A stretch of 64,000 nucleotides of DNA from Paucibacter sp. DJ2R-2. Its GTDB lineage: Bacteria; Pseudomonadota; Gammaproteobacteria; Burkholderiales; Burkholderiaceae_C. How positions within the stretch are numbered: the stretch's first letter is position 1; the number at the start of each line of letters is the position of its first letter. The translations under genes and the position numbers were made by a program. The DNA lies in the NCBI RefSeq assembly GCF_025717675.1, contig NZ_JAJIRT010000007.1, forward strand, positions 186,001 to 250,000. Reading direction: 5' to 3'. Shown here piece after piece: positions 1 to 8,861 of the stretch. The notes under the pieces were generated by a model. The model saw only the letters and a program-made list of their open reading frames with translations, made no database searches and was not told the DNA's origin.

Positions 1-2
1 TG

Positions 3-1187
3 CCCTTGCTGGAGATGAGCGGCGAACAGGCCGGCGCACTGCGCCAGGTCGAAAGTCTGAGCCTGAGCCGGGCGGGCGAACTGCAGTGGCAGGCCGGCCG
101 CCCCATCACCGAACGTCTGCGTCTGGACGCCAGTGCCTACCTCAGCTACCGCCATGGGCCGCAGCAGAACAGCCTGGTGCTGCAGAACTACCTGGACCTG
201 CCGCCTGGCCTGAACCCGCGCAGCCTGCAATGGGCCGCCGACCTGCGCCGCCAAAACCGCTTTGCCGGTCTCGAAGAAGCGCAGCTGACGCCGTTGCTGG
301 TGGAAGCACTGCTCAAGCACATTCGCACGGCTGACTTCAGCTACACCCTGGCGCCAGGCCGTTATGGCGAGAACTCGCCGCACCTGATCGATGAGTTCTG
401 GCTCGACCGGCGAATGGGTTTTTGTGAGCATTTCTCGGCGGCCATGGTGGTCGTCTTGCGTGCCATGGGCGTGCCGGCACGCATCGTCACCGGCTTTCAG
501 GGCATGGACAGCCAGCCGCAGGACGGCTACTGGATCGTGCGCAACAGCAATGCCCATGCCTGGGTCGAGTACTGGCTGCCCGGCCGCGGCTGGCTGCGCG
601 CCGACCCGACCGCCGCGGTGGCGCCCGAACGCGTCATGCAAGGTCAGGCCTTGCGCCCCGCGCCCGGCGTGCTGGCAGGTGCCCTGGGCCAGATCAACCC
701 AACCCTGTGGTTGAACCTGCGGCGCGGCTGGGAGGCGCTCAACAACCGCTGGCAGCAACAGGTGCTGAACTACTCGCGCCAGAACCAATTCGATCTGCTC
801 AAGCAATTAGGCGTCAGCCAGCCCGACTGGACCGCCCTGGGCCAGCTCAGCGCCGCCGTGATCGCCAGCCTGGGGCTGTTCGGCGCCGCCTGGAGCCTGT
901 GGCAGCGCCACCGTCCGCAGGACGCCTGGAGCCGCCAGCGGGGCCAGGTCTTGCGCGAGCTGCAGGCCTTGGGCCTGCGCGAGGCCGCGCCGCACCAGAG
1001 CCCGGGTGCATGGGCGCAGCTGCTGCAGGAGCGCTTCGGCGAGGCTGCCGAGCCCGCGGCACGCTTGCTTCGCGAACAAGAAGCTGCGCGCTACGGCAGG
1101 AGCGCCAGCGCCCAGGCACCGGGCTGGCGCGAGCGTCGGCGTTGGCTGGCGGCCTTCCGCGCAGCCTGCCGGCCTTGCCGCAGCTGA
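3..1187 (+). CDS. Transglutaminase-like membrane protein (TgpA type), C-terminal part
   Basis: The gene enters from outside the window, so its N-terminal multi-membrane region is missing. The visible part holds a transglutaminase core with a plausible Cys-His-Asp triad: Cys in GFCEHFSAAM (about residue 140 of the visible part), His in NAHAWVEYW (about 184) and Asp in RADPT (about 200). A single membrane segment follows at about 279-299, then an Arg-rich cytoplasmic tail like the DUF4129 tail of TgpA. In this family the core faces the periplasm. The physiological substrate is not clear; TgpA is essential in Pseudomonas aeruginosa. The gene ends 100 bp before mltB. Confidence 0.85.
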   Translation, partial: PLLEMSGEQAGALRQVESLSLSRAGELQWQAGRPITERLRLDASAYLSYRHGPQQNSLVLQNYLDLPPGLNPRSLQWAADLRRQNRFAGLEEAQLTPLLVEALLKHIRTADFSYTLAPGRYGENSPHLIDEFWLDRRMGFCEHFSAAMVVVLRAMGVPARIVTGFQGMDSQPQDGYWIVRNSNAHAWVEYWLPGRGWLRADPTAAVAPERVMQGQALRPAPGVLAGALGQINPTLWLNLRRGWEALNNRWQQQVLNYSRQNQFDLLKQLGVSQPDWTALGQLSAAVIASLGLFGAAWSLWQRHRPQDAWSRQRGQVLRELQALGLREAAPHQSPGAWAQLLQERFGEAAEPAARLLREQEAARYGRSASAQAPGWRERRRWLAAFRAACRPCRS

Positions 1188-1287
1188 AGCCACCCGCCGA
1201 ACCCGGCGATCAAGCCGGGTATGCTGAGCTCATTGCGCCCCCGGGGTGAGCTGCCACTTTCTAGTTTTCCGACCGATCTGATTCTTG

Positions 1288-2517
1288 ATGCGCCCGCCTT
1301 TTCTTTCGCTTTCCTCCCTGCCACGCGCCCTGAGTTCATTGCGGCACGCTCTCAAGACGCCACCGCGGCCGGGCTTGTTCTCCTCTGTGATGCTCAGCGC
1401 GGCGCTTCTGATGATGAGCGCGCCCATGCCGGCCTTGGCCGCGCTCGCCCAGCTTGACGCCAAGCATCCGCAAGCCAAAAAGAAGAAGGCTCAGGCCAAA
1501 GCGGCGGCCAAACCCGTCGCCAAGTCCAAAGCCAAGACGGCCGCGCTCAAGGCTTTCGGCACTCGGCCCGATCTGCTGGCCTTTGCCGCCGGCCTGGCCA
1601 GCGAGCAAGGCTGGGACGAGGCCAGCCTGCAGCAAGTTCAAACCCAGCTGGCGCAAGCCCATATCCACCCGAGCGTGCAGCGCCTGATCATGCCGCCGCC
1701 GGCCGGCACCGCCAAAGACTGGGCCGCCTACCGCGCCCGCTTTGTCGAGCCGCGGCGCCTGCAGGCCGGCCTGCAGTTCTGGGAACAAAACGCCGCCAGC
1801 CTGGCGCGGGCCGAGAACGAGTACGGCGTGCCGGCCGAGTTGATCGCCGGCCTGATCGGCGTTGAGACCTTTTACGGCCAGATCACCGGCGGCTTTTCGG
1901 TGCTGGATGCCCTGGCCACCCTGGCCTTCGAGTTCCCCAGTGGGCGCAGCGACCGCAGCGCCTTCTTCCGCAGCGAGCTGGCCGAGTTCCTGAAGCTTTG
2001 CCGCCGCGAAGGTTTCAATCCCGCCGAGGTGAAAGGCTCTTACGCCGGAGCGATGGGATGGCCGCAGTTCATGCCCGGCAGCTGGAACCGCTATGCCGTG
2101 GACTTTGACGGTGATGGCCACATCGACCTGATCAAGAGCCAGGCCGACGCCATCGGCAGCGTCGCCCATTACCTGGCCCGCCACGGCTGGCAGCGCGGCC
2201 TGCCCACCCACTACAGCCTGGCCATGCCGGTGGACACCAGCGCCCGCGCCCGCCTGCTGGCGCCCGACATCAAACCCACGTTCACTGCGCAAGACCTGCA
2301 GGCCGCCGGCGCCCAGCTGAGCGAAGCGACGCTGGAACACCCGCCCAAGCAGTTGCTCGCCGTGGTGGAGCTGCAAAATGGCGAGGCCGCGCCCAGCTAC
2401 TGGATCGGGACGGAAAACTTCTATGTGCTGACCCGCTACAACTGGTCCAGCTACTACGCTTTCGCGGTGATCGAGATGGGTCGCGCGCTGGCCAGCATGC
2501 GAGCGGCGGGACGCTGA
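1288..2517 (+). CDS. mltB: Lytic murein transglycosylase B
   Basis: This enzyme cleaves the MurNAc-GlcNAc bond of peptidoglycan with formation of a 1,6-anhydro product. The N-terminus is a signal peptide without a lipobox Cys, so the protein looks soluble and periplasmic rather than lipid-anchored like E. coli MltB. A Lys/Ala-rich linker (about residues 60-88) precedes the SLT2 domain. The catalytic Glu lies in LIGVETFYG (about residue 193), and the family motif GAMGWPQFMPGS follows. The length of about 409 aa is normal. ATG at 1288 is preferred to the overlapping TTG at 1285. Confidence 0.92.
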   Translation: MRPPFLSLSSLPRALSSLRHALKTPPRPGLFSSVMLSAALLMMSAPMPALAALAQLDAKHPQAKKKKAQAKAAAKPVAKSKAKTAALKAFGTRPDLLAFAAGLASEQGWDEASLQQVQTQLAQAHIHPSVQRLIMPPPAGTAKDWAAYRARFVEPRRLQAGLQFWEQNAASLARAENEYGVPAELIAGLIGVETFYGQITGGFSVLDALATLAFEFPSGRSDRSAFFRSELAEFLKLCRREGFNPAEVKGSYAGAMGWPQFMPGSWNRYAVDFDGDGHIDLIKSQADAIGSVAHYLARHGWQRGLPTHYSLAMPVDTSARARLLAPDIKPTFTAQDLQAAGAQLSEATLEHPPKQLLAVVELQNGEAAPSYWIGTENFYVLTRYNWSSYYAFAVIEMGRALASMRAAGR

Positions 2518-2547
2518 TAGCCCTGGAAAACAGCGGGAGAGGATGAA

Positions 2548-2886
2548 ATGAATTTGAAGCAAGTTGCTTGTGGAATCGCCACCTCATGCCTGTTCTCGGC
2601 GCAGGCCTACCAGCCGGTCGAGTCGGGTGTATTGCCTTTGCAGGAGCGCCTGAGCGTGATGGCGCAAGACCAGAAGCGTCTGGACGAACAACTGAGCCGC
2701 GAGGACAGCAGCGCCGAGGCTCGCGCCCTGGCCTGGCGACGGAGCAAGGAGCTGGCCGCCGAGCGAGAGCAGCTGGAGCGTGACATTGCGCAAGCGAAGT
2801 CCTGGGCGCAATCGCCCCTGCTGATGCACGCGGCCCCGGCCCAGGTCGAACTGCGCCGCGAGGCGCAAGAAAGCACAAAGCCATGA
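2548..2886 (+). CDS. Small exported coiled-coil protein, function unknown
   Basis: This 112-aa protein is not recognised. It starts with a short signal-like segment (MNLKQVACGIATSCLFSAQA) and continues as a highly charged Glu/Arg/Ala-rich helix (about residues 30-90), probably a coiled coil. A purine-rich ribosome-binding site (GGGAGAGGA) sits just upstream of ATG 2548. The stop overlaps the next start by 4 bp (ATGA), so the two genes are probably translationally coupled. Location in the periplasm is an inference. Confidence 0.65.
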   Translation: MNLKQVACGIATSCLFSAQAYQPVESGVLPLQERLSVMAQDQKRLDEQLSREDSSAEARALAWRRSKELAAEREQLERDIAQAKSWAQSPLLMHAAPAQVELRREAQESTKP

Positions 2887-3572
2887 GCGACAGCAGCGGC
2901 AAACACAGCAGCGCTGGCCACGTCAGCGCGCGGCAATTTCTGCAGGCCGTGTTGCAACGCTATGCCAGCCTGAACGAATACGCCGACCGCGGCCAAGTCC
3001 AGAGTTGGCGGGGCCGCGAACCGTATGCCATCGAGTTCCGCACGGCACGCAACGCGGCGGGCGATTTCCGTTTCGACTTCGACTGCCCTCACCCCTACCC
3101 GCCGCTGCGCCACCACATAAGCCACCACAGCTTGGGCTGGGTGGCCGATGAGGCCTACCTGACCCTGGGCTACCCGACCGCAGAGCAGCCCTTGAGCCGA
3201 CGCTTTGACGATCGCGGCTTTGCAGTGGCGGCGGCCACCGGCATCTCGCGTGGTGCGGCCCACACCATCGCGAGTCTGCTGTTCCCTGAGACCGGAGGCC
3301 GCACCTTGCTGGCGCTCCAGCGCCTGCGCTTTCGCGGCCCAAAACAGGTGGACGGGGTCGCCTGCTACCGCATCACCGGGCAATGGGACCGGTCTCGGGT
3401 CACGCTGCTGATCGGCATGCAGGACCTCTTGCTGCGCGAGTGCAGCGAACACCGCCGGCGCCGTGTGGAGCGGCGCTGGCCCTGTGAGTTGAGCACGGTT
3501 GCCGGTCCCGAGACCTTCACACCACCTCCAGCCTCGGCAGCGGCAAGCACCACACTCACGACCAGCCCATGA
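2883..3572 (+). CDS. Hypothetical protein, possible LolA-like/DUF2092-like fold
   Basis: A 229-aa protein that I cannot assign. The pattern of short beta-strand segments (AIEFRTARNAAGDFRFDFD, then VACYRITGQWDRSRVTLLIG) recalls lipoprotein-localisation-like beta sheets that bind a lipid or carry a cargo, but no diagnostic motif is present. No signal peptide is visible, which argues against a periplasmic LolA role. It overlaps its neighbours on both sides by 4 bp, placing it in the middle of a three-gene unit with the coiled-coil protein and the GNAT gene. The C-terminus is a Pro/Ala/Thr-rich tail. Confidence 0.6.
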   Translation: MSDSSGKHSSAGHVSARQFLQAVLQRYASLNEYADRGQVQSWRGREPYAIEFRTARNAAGDFRFDFDCPHPYPPLRHHISHHSLGWVADEAYLTLGYPTAEQPLSRRFDDRGFAVAAATGISRGAAHTIASLLFPETGGRTLLALQRLRFRGPKQVDGVACYRITGQWDRSRVTLLIGMQDLLLRECSEHRRRRVERRWPCELSTVAGPETFTPPPASAAASTTLTTSP

Positions 3573-4009
3573 ACCGCAGCACCTTGAATGCTTACACCGT
3601 CCAACTGGCAACGCCCAGCGTCGAGACCTATCGCCATCTGCGCAGCGCCAGCGGCCTGAGCGCCAAGACCGAGGACGCTGCACGCCGTGGCTTGGCCGGC
3701 ACCTTGTTTGCCGTGCAGATTCAGCACCAGGGCGAAACCGTGGCCATGGGTCGCCTGATCGGTGACGGGGGCTGCTTCTACCAAGTGACCGACATCGCCG
3801 TCCTGCCCGCTCACCAAGGCCGCGGTCTGGGCAAGCGGGTGATGCGCGAGATCATGAAGCACATCGAGACCGAGCTGCCCGAGTCGGCCTATATCAGCTT
3901 GATCGCCGACGGCCAGGCCCATGAGCTCTATGCCCAATTTGGCTTCAAGCTGACCGCGCCGCGCTCGGTAGGCATGGCCATGCTGATCCGGCCCGCAGCC
4001 ACTGACTGA
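3569..4009 (+). CDS. GNAT family N-acetyltransferase
   Basis: A compact 146-aa acetyltransferase. The acetyl-CoA binding motif A is clear: strand DIAVLPAHQGRGLGKRVM with the Q/R-x-x-G-x-G/A pyrophosphate loop (QGRGLG). The C-terminal YAQFGFKLTAP segment is the usual motif B end. The substrate cannot be predicted. The start codon overlaps the stop of the preceding gene (ATGA), so it is likely expressed with it. Confidence 0.88.
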   Translation: MNRSTLNAYTVQLATPSVETYRHLRSASGLSAKTEDAARRGLAGTLFAVQIQHQGETVAMGRLIGDGGCFYQVTDIAVLPAHQGRGLGKRVMREIMKHIETELPESAYISLIADGQAHELYAQFGFKLTAPRSVGMAMLIRPAATD

Positions 4010-4044
4010 GCGCCCTCCTCACGACTTTTCTGAAAGCACAAACC

Positions 4045-4446
4045 ATGTCCGCTCCCGTCGCTTATGGCTCGGTGGTGTTTGCCAAGGATGTCGAACGCCT
4101 GGCCCGCTTTTACGAGGCCGTGCTCGGCCTGCAAGTCCTGCACACCGCAGCCGACCACTGGGTGCTGCGGGCGGACTCGGGCATGGAGTTGGTGGTGCAC
4201 GGCATCCCTCCCGCCATCGCAGAAACCTTCAGCATCAGCACGCCGCCCGAGCGCCGCGAGGACTGCGCCCTCAAGCTCTTTTTTCCGGTGCCCAGCTTGG
4301 CCGCTGCGCGCGCCCGCGCCCGTGCCCTGGGTGGCGGTCTACAAGGCCCCGAGCGCGAGTGGGAGATGCGCGGTTTCCGAGCCTGCGACGGGCATGACCC
4401 GGAAGGCAATGTGCTGCAGTTGAGAGAAGCTGGATTGTCAGCCTGA
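4045..4446 (+). CDS. VOC family protein (glyoxalase/bleomycin-resistance/dioxygenase fold)
   Basis: A 133-aa protein with the paired beta-alpha-beta-beta-beta modules of the vicinal oxygen chelate superfamily: FAKDVERLARFYEAVLGLQV at the start and DGHDPEGNVLQLREAG at the end. The final Glu-bearing strand is the usual position of one metal ligand. The substrate is unknown; members include glyoxalases, resistance proteins and dioxygenases. It lies 35 bp after the GNAT gene on the same strand. Confidence 0.85.
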   Translation: MSAPVAYGSVVFAKDVERLARFYEAVLGLQVLHTAADHWVLRADSGMELVVHGIPPAIAETFSISTPPERREDCALKLFFPVPSLAAARARARALGGGLQGPEREWEMRGFRACDGHDPEGNVLQLREAGLSA

Positions 4447-4652
4447 TCGGCTGGGCCATACAGACCGCTGAGGTGCTGCACTACTTGTGCGCATCTCGGT
4501 CATTGGGCGACCACGAATGTCTCTTGCCCCTTGACTTTGCAAGCCACCAAGGTTGGGCCGTGCGAACATCGCGACCAGCCAGTCCGGACTTGCAAGAAAA
4601 ACCGGGCCTCAGGCCTCATCCATGACCTTCAACGATACGGGAGCGCAAACAC

Positions 4653-5177
4653 ATGAACACACGCACCTCCGCCTGCCGGGGCCTGATCCTGGCCGTGCTG
4701 CTGCAGCTCGCAGGCTTGAGCCCAACGCTCGCGGCCGATTTACCCAAAAAGCAGATGAGTTTGATGGAAGACGAAACCGGCACCCGTTTCAAGCAGGTTT
4801 GGGCCACTTCCAAGGTGATTCCCTTGAATCGCCGCTACGCCGAGTTGGATGAAGCAGAGAAAGCTGCCCTGCAGTCCATGTACGAGGACATGAAGCCAGG
4901 GGACGAGCCGCCTTTCCCTGCCGATGGCCTGCTGCCGGTGTACAACGCCATCAAAAAAGGCATGGAGGCCTACAGCGCTCGCGGTGAATTGGACCTGCTG
5001 GTCGATGTGGACAGCCAAGGCCGAGCCACCCATGTGTCGGCCCATGGCAAGGTCGACCCCGACATGGCCAAGTTCGCAGCGCGCGTGCTGATGGCCACGA
5101 GCTTCAAACCCGCCGTCTGCAGTGGCCAGCCCTGCAAGATGCAGTACCTGTTCCAGATCACCTTTGCCATGCGCTGA
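4653..5177 (+). CDS. Exported protein with TonB-C-like domain
   Basis: A 174-aa protein with an N-terminal signal peptide ending near SPTLAA. The C-terminal half (about residues 105-174) resembles the TonB C-terminal fold: a GELDLLVDVDSQGRATHVSAHG strand pair, a helix, then SFKPAVCSGQPCKMQYLFQITF. Proteins of this type are often annotated as energy-transducer-like, but there is no Pro-rich periplasmic spacer or clear retained membrane anchor, so a true TonB role is doubtful. Two Cys near the C-terminus could form a disulfide. It appears monocistronic or leads into the GFA gene. Confidence 0.6.
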   Translation: MNTRTSACRGLILAVLLQLAGLSPTLAADLPKKQMSLMEDETGTRFKQVWATSKVIPLNRRYAELDEAEKAALQSMYEDMKPGDEPPFPADGLLPVYNAIKKGMEAYSARGELDLLVDVDSQGRATHVSAHGKVDPDMAKFAARVLMATSFKPAVCSGQPCKMQYLFQITFAMR

Positions 5178-5200
5178 GGCAAGCACAAGAAGAGCACGCC

Positions 5201-5653
5201 TTGAACAAGTCCCACTGGCGAGCCGCTTGCTACTGCGGTGCGGCCTCGCTCCTTTGCAGCGCCGCACCGCGTGGCTTCATGCACTGCCACTGCGGTCAGT
5301 GCCGGCGGCTTAGCGGCGCGGCGTTCAGTTCCTGGCTGAGTTTGCCTGCAGAGGATGTGCAGATCGAAGGTCAGGCCGCTCTGCGCGAGTACACGCCCAC
5401 GGCGAATGGCCAGCGCTTTTTCTGCGCCCGGTGCGGCAGCCACCTCTACACCGTGGATGCACGCATGCCCGAAATCATCGGTGTGCCAGCTGGTGCCGTG
5501 CTCTCAGCCGAGGCCGGTGGCCCGGCTGTCGAGGACTGGCCCTCCGCCAGCGGGCATTACTTCTGCAGCGATGGTGCACCCTGGGTGGCCCTGCCGGGCG
5601 ATGCGCTGCCGCGCCGCGGCGGCGCTGACGGCATGAGCCCGCTGCCGGACTGA
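5201..5653 (+). CDS. GFA/CENP-V domain zinc-binding protein
   Basis: A 150-aa member of the family named after glutathione-dependent formaldehyde-activating enzyme. The zinc-binding Cys pattern is visible: CYCGAAS near the N-terminus, HCHCGQCRR at about residues 29-36, and FFCARCGSHLY at about 75-84. Most small members have no demonstrated formaldehyde activity, so the biochemical role stays open. No in-frame ATG precedes the first Cys motif; the TTG at 5201 gives a normal family length. Confidence 0.85.
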   Translation: MNKSHWRAACYCGAASLLCSAAPRGFMHCHCGQCRRLSGAAFSSWLSLPAEDVQIEGQAALREYTPTANGQRFFCARCGSHLYTVDARMPEIIGVPAGAVLSAEAGGPAVEDWPSASGHYFCSDGAPWVALPGDALPRRGGADGMSPLPD

Positions 5654-5780
5654 GTGTGGATCACCGCCGCAGCGGCAGTGCCGCCGGCCCCAGTACGTCT
5701 GCTGAGGCACACTGCGGCCTGCGCGGCGCCGCGCACAGCACGCATCGCACCGCCCCCCCCTCAACCATCGAACCACTCTC

Positions 5781-6638
5781 ATGACCCCTGCCGCCCTGCC
5801 GCCCAACCGCCGCACCTGGTTTCGCCATGGTCTGAGCTTGGCCTTGCTCGGGGCTGCGCTGACCCTGGGAGGCTGGAGCCCGCTGGCACGGGCGCAGCGC
5901 GTGGCCCTGCCGGTGGACGAACCGGAGATCGTGAATCGCCACCCCCATGACCCCACGGCCTTCACCCAAGGCCTGCTGTTCCGTGACGGCCAGCTGTTCG
6001 AGAGCACGGGCCTGAACGGCCGCTCCAGCATCCGCCGTGTGCGCCTGGAAGACGGCCAGGTGCAACAGAAACGCGACATCGCCCAAGAACACTTCGCCGA
6101 AGGCCTGACGGCCTGGAAGGACGAGCTCTACCTGCTGACCTGGACCACCCATAAGGTCTTTGTCTTCGACCTCAAGACCTTCGAGCCCAAGCGCGAGTAC
6201 AAGCTACCCGGCGAAGGCTGGGGCCTGACCCACGATGGCCAGCAGCTCTACCTCAGCGACGGCAGCGCCGAGCTGCGCGTGCTCGACCCCAAGACCTTCC
6301 GCGAGCTGCGCCGCATCTCCGTGCGCGCCTTGGGCCAGCCGGTCGATCAGCTCAACGAGCTGGAATGGGTGGACGGCGAGATCTACGCCAACATCTGGCA
6401 AGCCGACATCATTGCCCGCATCGACCCGGCCAGCGGCCAGGTGCGCGGCTGGATCGACCTGCGCAGCCTGCGCAGCCAGTTGCCAGCCCCGGCCCAGTTC
6501 GGCCCGCGCAAGCCTCGGCCCGAGGAAGCGCCCGAGGTGCTCAACGGCATCGCCTGGGACGCGACCGGCAAACGCCTCTTCGTCACCGGCAAGCTCTGGC
6601 CAACGCTGTTCGAGATTCGCCTGAAGCGGCGCGGCTGA
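5781..6638 (+). CDS. Glutaminyl-peptide cyclotransferase (bacterial/plant type)
   Basis: A 285-aa exported enzyme of the Glu_cyclase_2 (five-bladed propeller) family, which converts N-terminal glutamine of peptides to pyroglutamate. Family signatures are seen in HPHDPTAFTQGLLF and ESTGLNGRSSIRRV near the N-terminus, then TWTTHKVFVFDLKT, LYLSDGSAEL and VLNGIAWDATGKRLFVTGK. The N-terminus has a double Arg (NRRTWFRHG) and a hydrophobic stretch, compatible with Sec or possibly Tat export. It converges with the sigma-factor gene 24 bp away. Confidence 0.9.
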   Translation: MTPAALPPNRRTWFRHGLSLALLGAALTLGGWSPLARAQRVALPVDEPEIVNRHPHDPTAFTQGLLFRDGQLFESTGLNGRSSIRRVRLEDGQVQQKRDIAQEHFAEGLTAWKDELYLLTWTTHKVFVFDLKTFEPKREYKLPGEGWGLTHDGQQLYLSDGSAELRVLDPKTFRELRRISVRALGQPVDQLNELEWVDGEIYANIWQADIIARIDPASGQVRGWIDLRSLRSQLPAPAQFGPRKPRPEEAPEVLNGIAWDATGKRLFVTGKLWPTLFEIRLKRRG

Positions 6639-6662
6639 GGCCGCGCCGCCCGACCGCGGGGC

Positions 6663-7202
6663 TCAGCCCTCCGACCAGTAGTCACTGGCCAGCAGATGCT
6701 CGCGCATCTGGGCCCGCGCGCGGTGCAGGCGGCTTTTCACGGCCGCCAGGCTCAGGCCCAACTGGGCGGCCACTTCGGGCGCCGTCAACTCGTGCACATC
6801 GCGCAAAAGCAGGACCTCGCGGTAGGGTGGCGCCAGTTGTTGCATGGCACGGACCAGGTCGGCGCGCAAATCGGCGGGCACCGCCAGCGCCGCCGGCAAC
6901 TCATGCTCTGCCAAGTCTTCGAGCGACTCTGCCTTGCTGCGGCCTCGGTACAGCCGGTAGCACTCGCGTTCGACGATGCGAAACAGCCAGGTGGCAAACG
7001 TGGCCACGGTGCGCAAGGCACCGACACGGCGGTACAGCTGCCAAAGCGCCAGCTGCACCGCATCCTCGGCGTCTTCGGTGCTGGAACAGCTGCGCCGGGC
7101 GAAGCGTTTCAGGTCAGGCTGGCAGACCTTCAAAAGCTCGGCCAGGGCCAGGCTGTCGCCGCGAGTGGCTGCCTCGATCAGGGGCAGCGAGGCCCGGATC
7201 AT
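6663..7202 (-). CDS. RNA polymerase sigma factor, ECF subfamily
   Basis: A 179-aa sigma factor. Region 2 is recognisable in DAEDAVQLALWQLYRRVGALRTVATFATWLFRIVERECYRLYR (about 46-88), and region 4 as a helix-turn-helix in LAPPYREVLLLRDVHELTAPEVAAQLGLSLAAVKSRLHRAR. ATG at 7202 is chosen because it overlaps the stop of the upstream membrane gene (ATGA) and gives the normal ECF length. No anti-sigma factor is adjacent. The partner is the 75-aa membrane protein encoded just upstream. Confidence 0.9.
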   Translation of the reverse strand: MIRASLPLIEAATRGDSLALAELLKVCQPDLKRFARRSCSSTEDAEDAVQLALWQLYRRVGALRTVATFATWLFRIVERECYRLYRGRSKAESLEDLAEHELPAALAVPADLRADLVRAMQQLAPPYREVLLLRDVHELTAPEVAAQLGLSLAAVKSRLHRARAQMREHLLASDYWSEG

Positions 7203-7426
7203 GAACGCGGGCCCAGACTGCGCCGGCCCAGCATGGCGCAGGCCGGGCAAAACCCGACAAAAGCCGTCAGGCCCAGGCTTGCTGCGCTTGCCACCATCAG
7301 CCAGCCCAACCAGCCGCTGAACAGGCCACCCAGGCCCAAGCCCAGGGCGCCGAGCAGGCCTGCGGCCAGCAGGCGCAAGCCGCGTTCCCAGACCGGAAGA
7401 TTGCGTTTGAAGTAGAGGTTTGCCAT
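7199..7426 (-). CDS. Small DUF2892-like inner-membrane protein
   Basis: A 75-aa protein with two predicted membrane helices (LRLLAAGLLGALGLGLGGLF and LMVASAASLGLTAFVGF) followed by FCPACAMLGRRS. DUF2892/YgaP-type proteins show this layout with a C-P-x-C-like motif after the second helix. It is translationally coupled to the sigma factor. A role as sensor or anti-sigma partner is only inferred from this coupling. ATG at 7426 is preferred to longer upstream starts. Confidence 0.75.
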   Translation of the reverse strand: MANLYFKRNLPVWERGLRLLAAGLLGALGLGLGGLFSGWLGWLMVASAASLGLTAFVGFCPACAMLGRRSLGPRS

Positions 7427-7453
7427 GGCAGTGATCCAAAAATGAAGTGAATG

Positions 7454-7482
7454 ACACCGACCTAGAGTCAAACCTAGGGCCA
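7454..7482 (-). promoter_or_regulatory. Candidate promoter/operator of the DUF2892-sigma unit
   Basis: The 28-58 bp upstream of the DUF2892 gene contain two direct copies of ACCTAG (460-465 and 472-477 of kilobase 7, plus strand), 12 bp apart. Read on the minus strand, TTGACT lies between the copies and could be a -35 element with a long (19-bp) spacer to TTCATT. This is a weak motif-level call. Confidence 0.25.
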
Positions 7483-7535
7483 AAGGATTCAGGCCCGGCT
7501 TCAAAAAACCAAAAGTAACAGACAAGCGCTGGACT

Positions 7536-8768
7536 TCAGGGCCGCGCAGCGCCGGCATCGGCCGTCGCGGGTTTGCCGGCATCCAGTTGCCGGACGATGG
7601 CAGCCACCACATCGCGGGTCGACTCCCAGCTCATGCCGGTGATGAGGCGGCCATCGACTTCCACATGAGATTGATTGCGCGGGCCCTGCGTGAACAGGCC
7701 CTTGCGCTCTTGCAGCCGCTGCTCAATCGAGAACGGGAAACTCTTGTAGTAGGGTGCATTCTTGTTCTCGAAGGCGTCAGGGTAGCCCGTGACACGCTTG
7801 CCGCTGACCAGCGCGCTGCCATCGGCCAGCATCAGGTCGGCCAGCCCGGCGCTGCCATGGCAGACCGCAGCAATGACCGCCTGCTGCTGCTCATAGAGCC
7901 GTGCCGCCAGGGTGCGCAGTGCCGGGTTGTCGGCCAGGCCGAACATGGCGGCGCTGCCGCCGATGTACATCAAGGCGGCATAGTCCTCTGCCTTCACCTC
8001 CTCGGGCTTGCGCGTGTGGGCCAGGGACCACATGAAGTCGGCGTCATAGACCCTCGAACGCTGTTCCGCATCGCTGGTGTCCACATAGGCCAAGGGCACA
8101 GCCCCGCCCTCGGGGCTGATGAATTGCACGCCATAGCCTGCCGCGCGGAACTGGGCATAGGCATGAACCAGCTCGACAAAGCTGTTGCCGGAACTGAGCG
8201 CAGTGCCGGGCATCTTGCTCACATTCGACACCACCAGCAGCACCTGCCGGCCATGCGTGGGCGCGGGAGTGGCGTGGCGGGTGGCGGTCTTGCTGATGAT
8301 CTTCCACTGTCCTTCGGAACGTCGCAGCAGGAACAGGTCGACAAAACGCGCGGGCTCGCGACTCATCACGATCTCGGCCTTGGCGCTGGCGATGTCCCCG
8401 TCCACCTGCACATTCAGCAAACTCCCCACCCTGCCGTTGAATTGCCCTGGCGACTTGCTGAACCAGGCCGCGTAATCCTCGATACCCACTTCCCGCATGG
8501 CGCCGTCCTTGCCGTTCAGGTAGAGCCGGGCGTCGGCATGAAAGGCACGGCGCAGCTGTTCGCTGCGGTTGTAGGAACTGCCGTCGAGATAGTCCTGGAT
8601 GACCGCGGCGACCCGCGCGCTCTCGTTCGGTGCCGCAGCAGAGGCCTCCGCACTTGCCAAAAACAGACTGGCAAGCAGGGTCAGACTCCAAAGCCCGGCA
8701 CCCGTCAGGCGCTGAGCCAGCGCAGCCAGAGGACGGAAGGATGCGAAGGACGGAAGGCAAAACAGCAT
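7536..8768 (-). CDS. Exported lumazine-binding-like/DJ-1-PfpI fusion protein
   Basis: A 410-aa protein. After a signal peptide (to about residue 45), residues 50-165 form an NTF2-like domain of the putative lumazine-binding type (VIQDYLDGSSYNRSEQLRRAFHADARLYL, GQWKIISKTA). Residues 175-400 are a DJ-1/PfpI glutamine-amidotransferase-like domain with the nucleophile elbow AAVCHGSAGL (Cys about 303, His next to it). Such domains include glyoxalase III, chaperone and peptidase activities. ATG at 8768 has GGAG at good spacing; a TTG lies two codons upstream. It follows the AraC-type gene at 93 bp. Confidence 0.8.
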   Translation of the reverse strand: MLFCLPSFASFRPLAALAQRLTGAGLWSLTLLASLFLASAEASAAAPNESARVAAVIQDYLDGSSYNRSEQLRRAFHADARLYLNGKDGAMREVGIEDYAAWFSKSPGQFNGRVGSLLNVQVDGDIASAKAEIVMSREPARFVDLFLLRRSEGQWKIISKTATRHATPAPTHGRQVLLVVSNVSKMPGTALSSGNSFVELVHAYAQFRAAGYGVQFISPEGGAVPLAYVDTSDAEQRSRVYDADFMWSLAHTRKPEEVKAEDYAALMYIGGSAAMFGLADNPALRTLAARLYEQQQAVIAAVCHGSAGLADLMLADGSALVSGKRVTGYPDAFENKNAPYYKSFPFSIEQRLQERKGLFTQGPRNQSHVEVDGRLITGMSWESTRDVVAAIVRQLDAGKPATADAGAARP

Positions 8769-8861
8769 GGACAAGCTCCGAGTGGAAAAGTGCCGCCATG
8801 CTGCTGAAGTTACTTGTGAATCAACAGCTTTCCATCGGTTTCCGGAGTCCCAAAACCTGTT

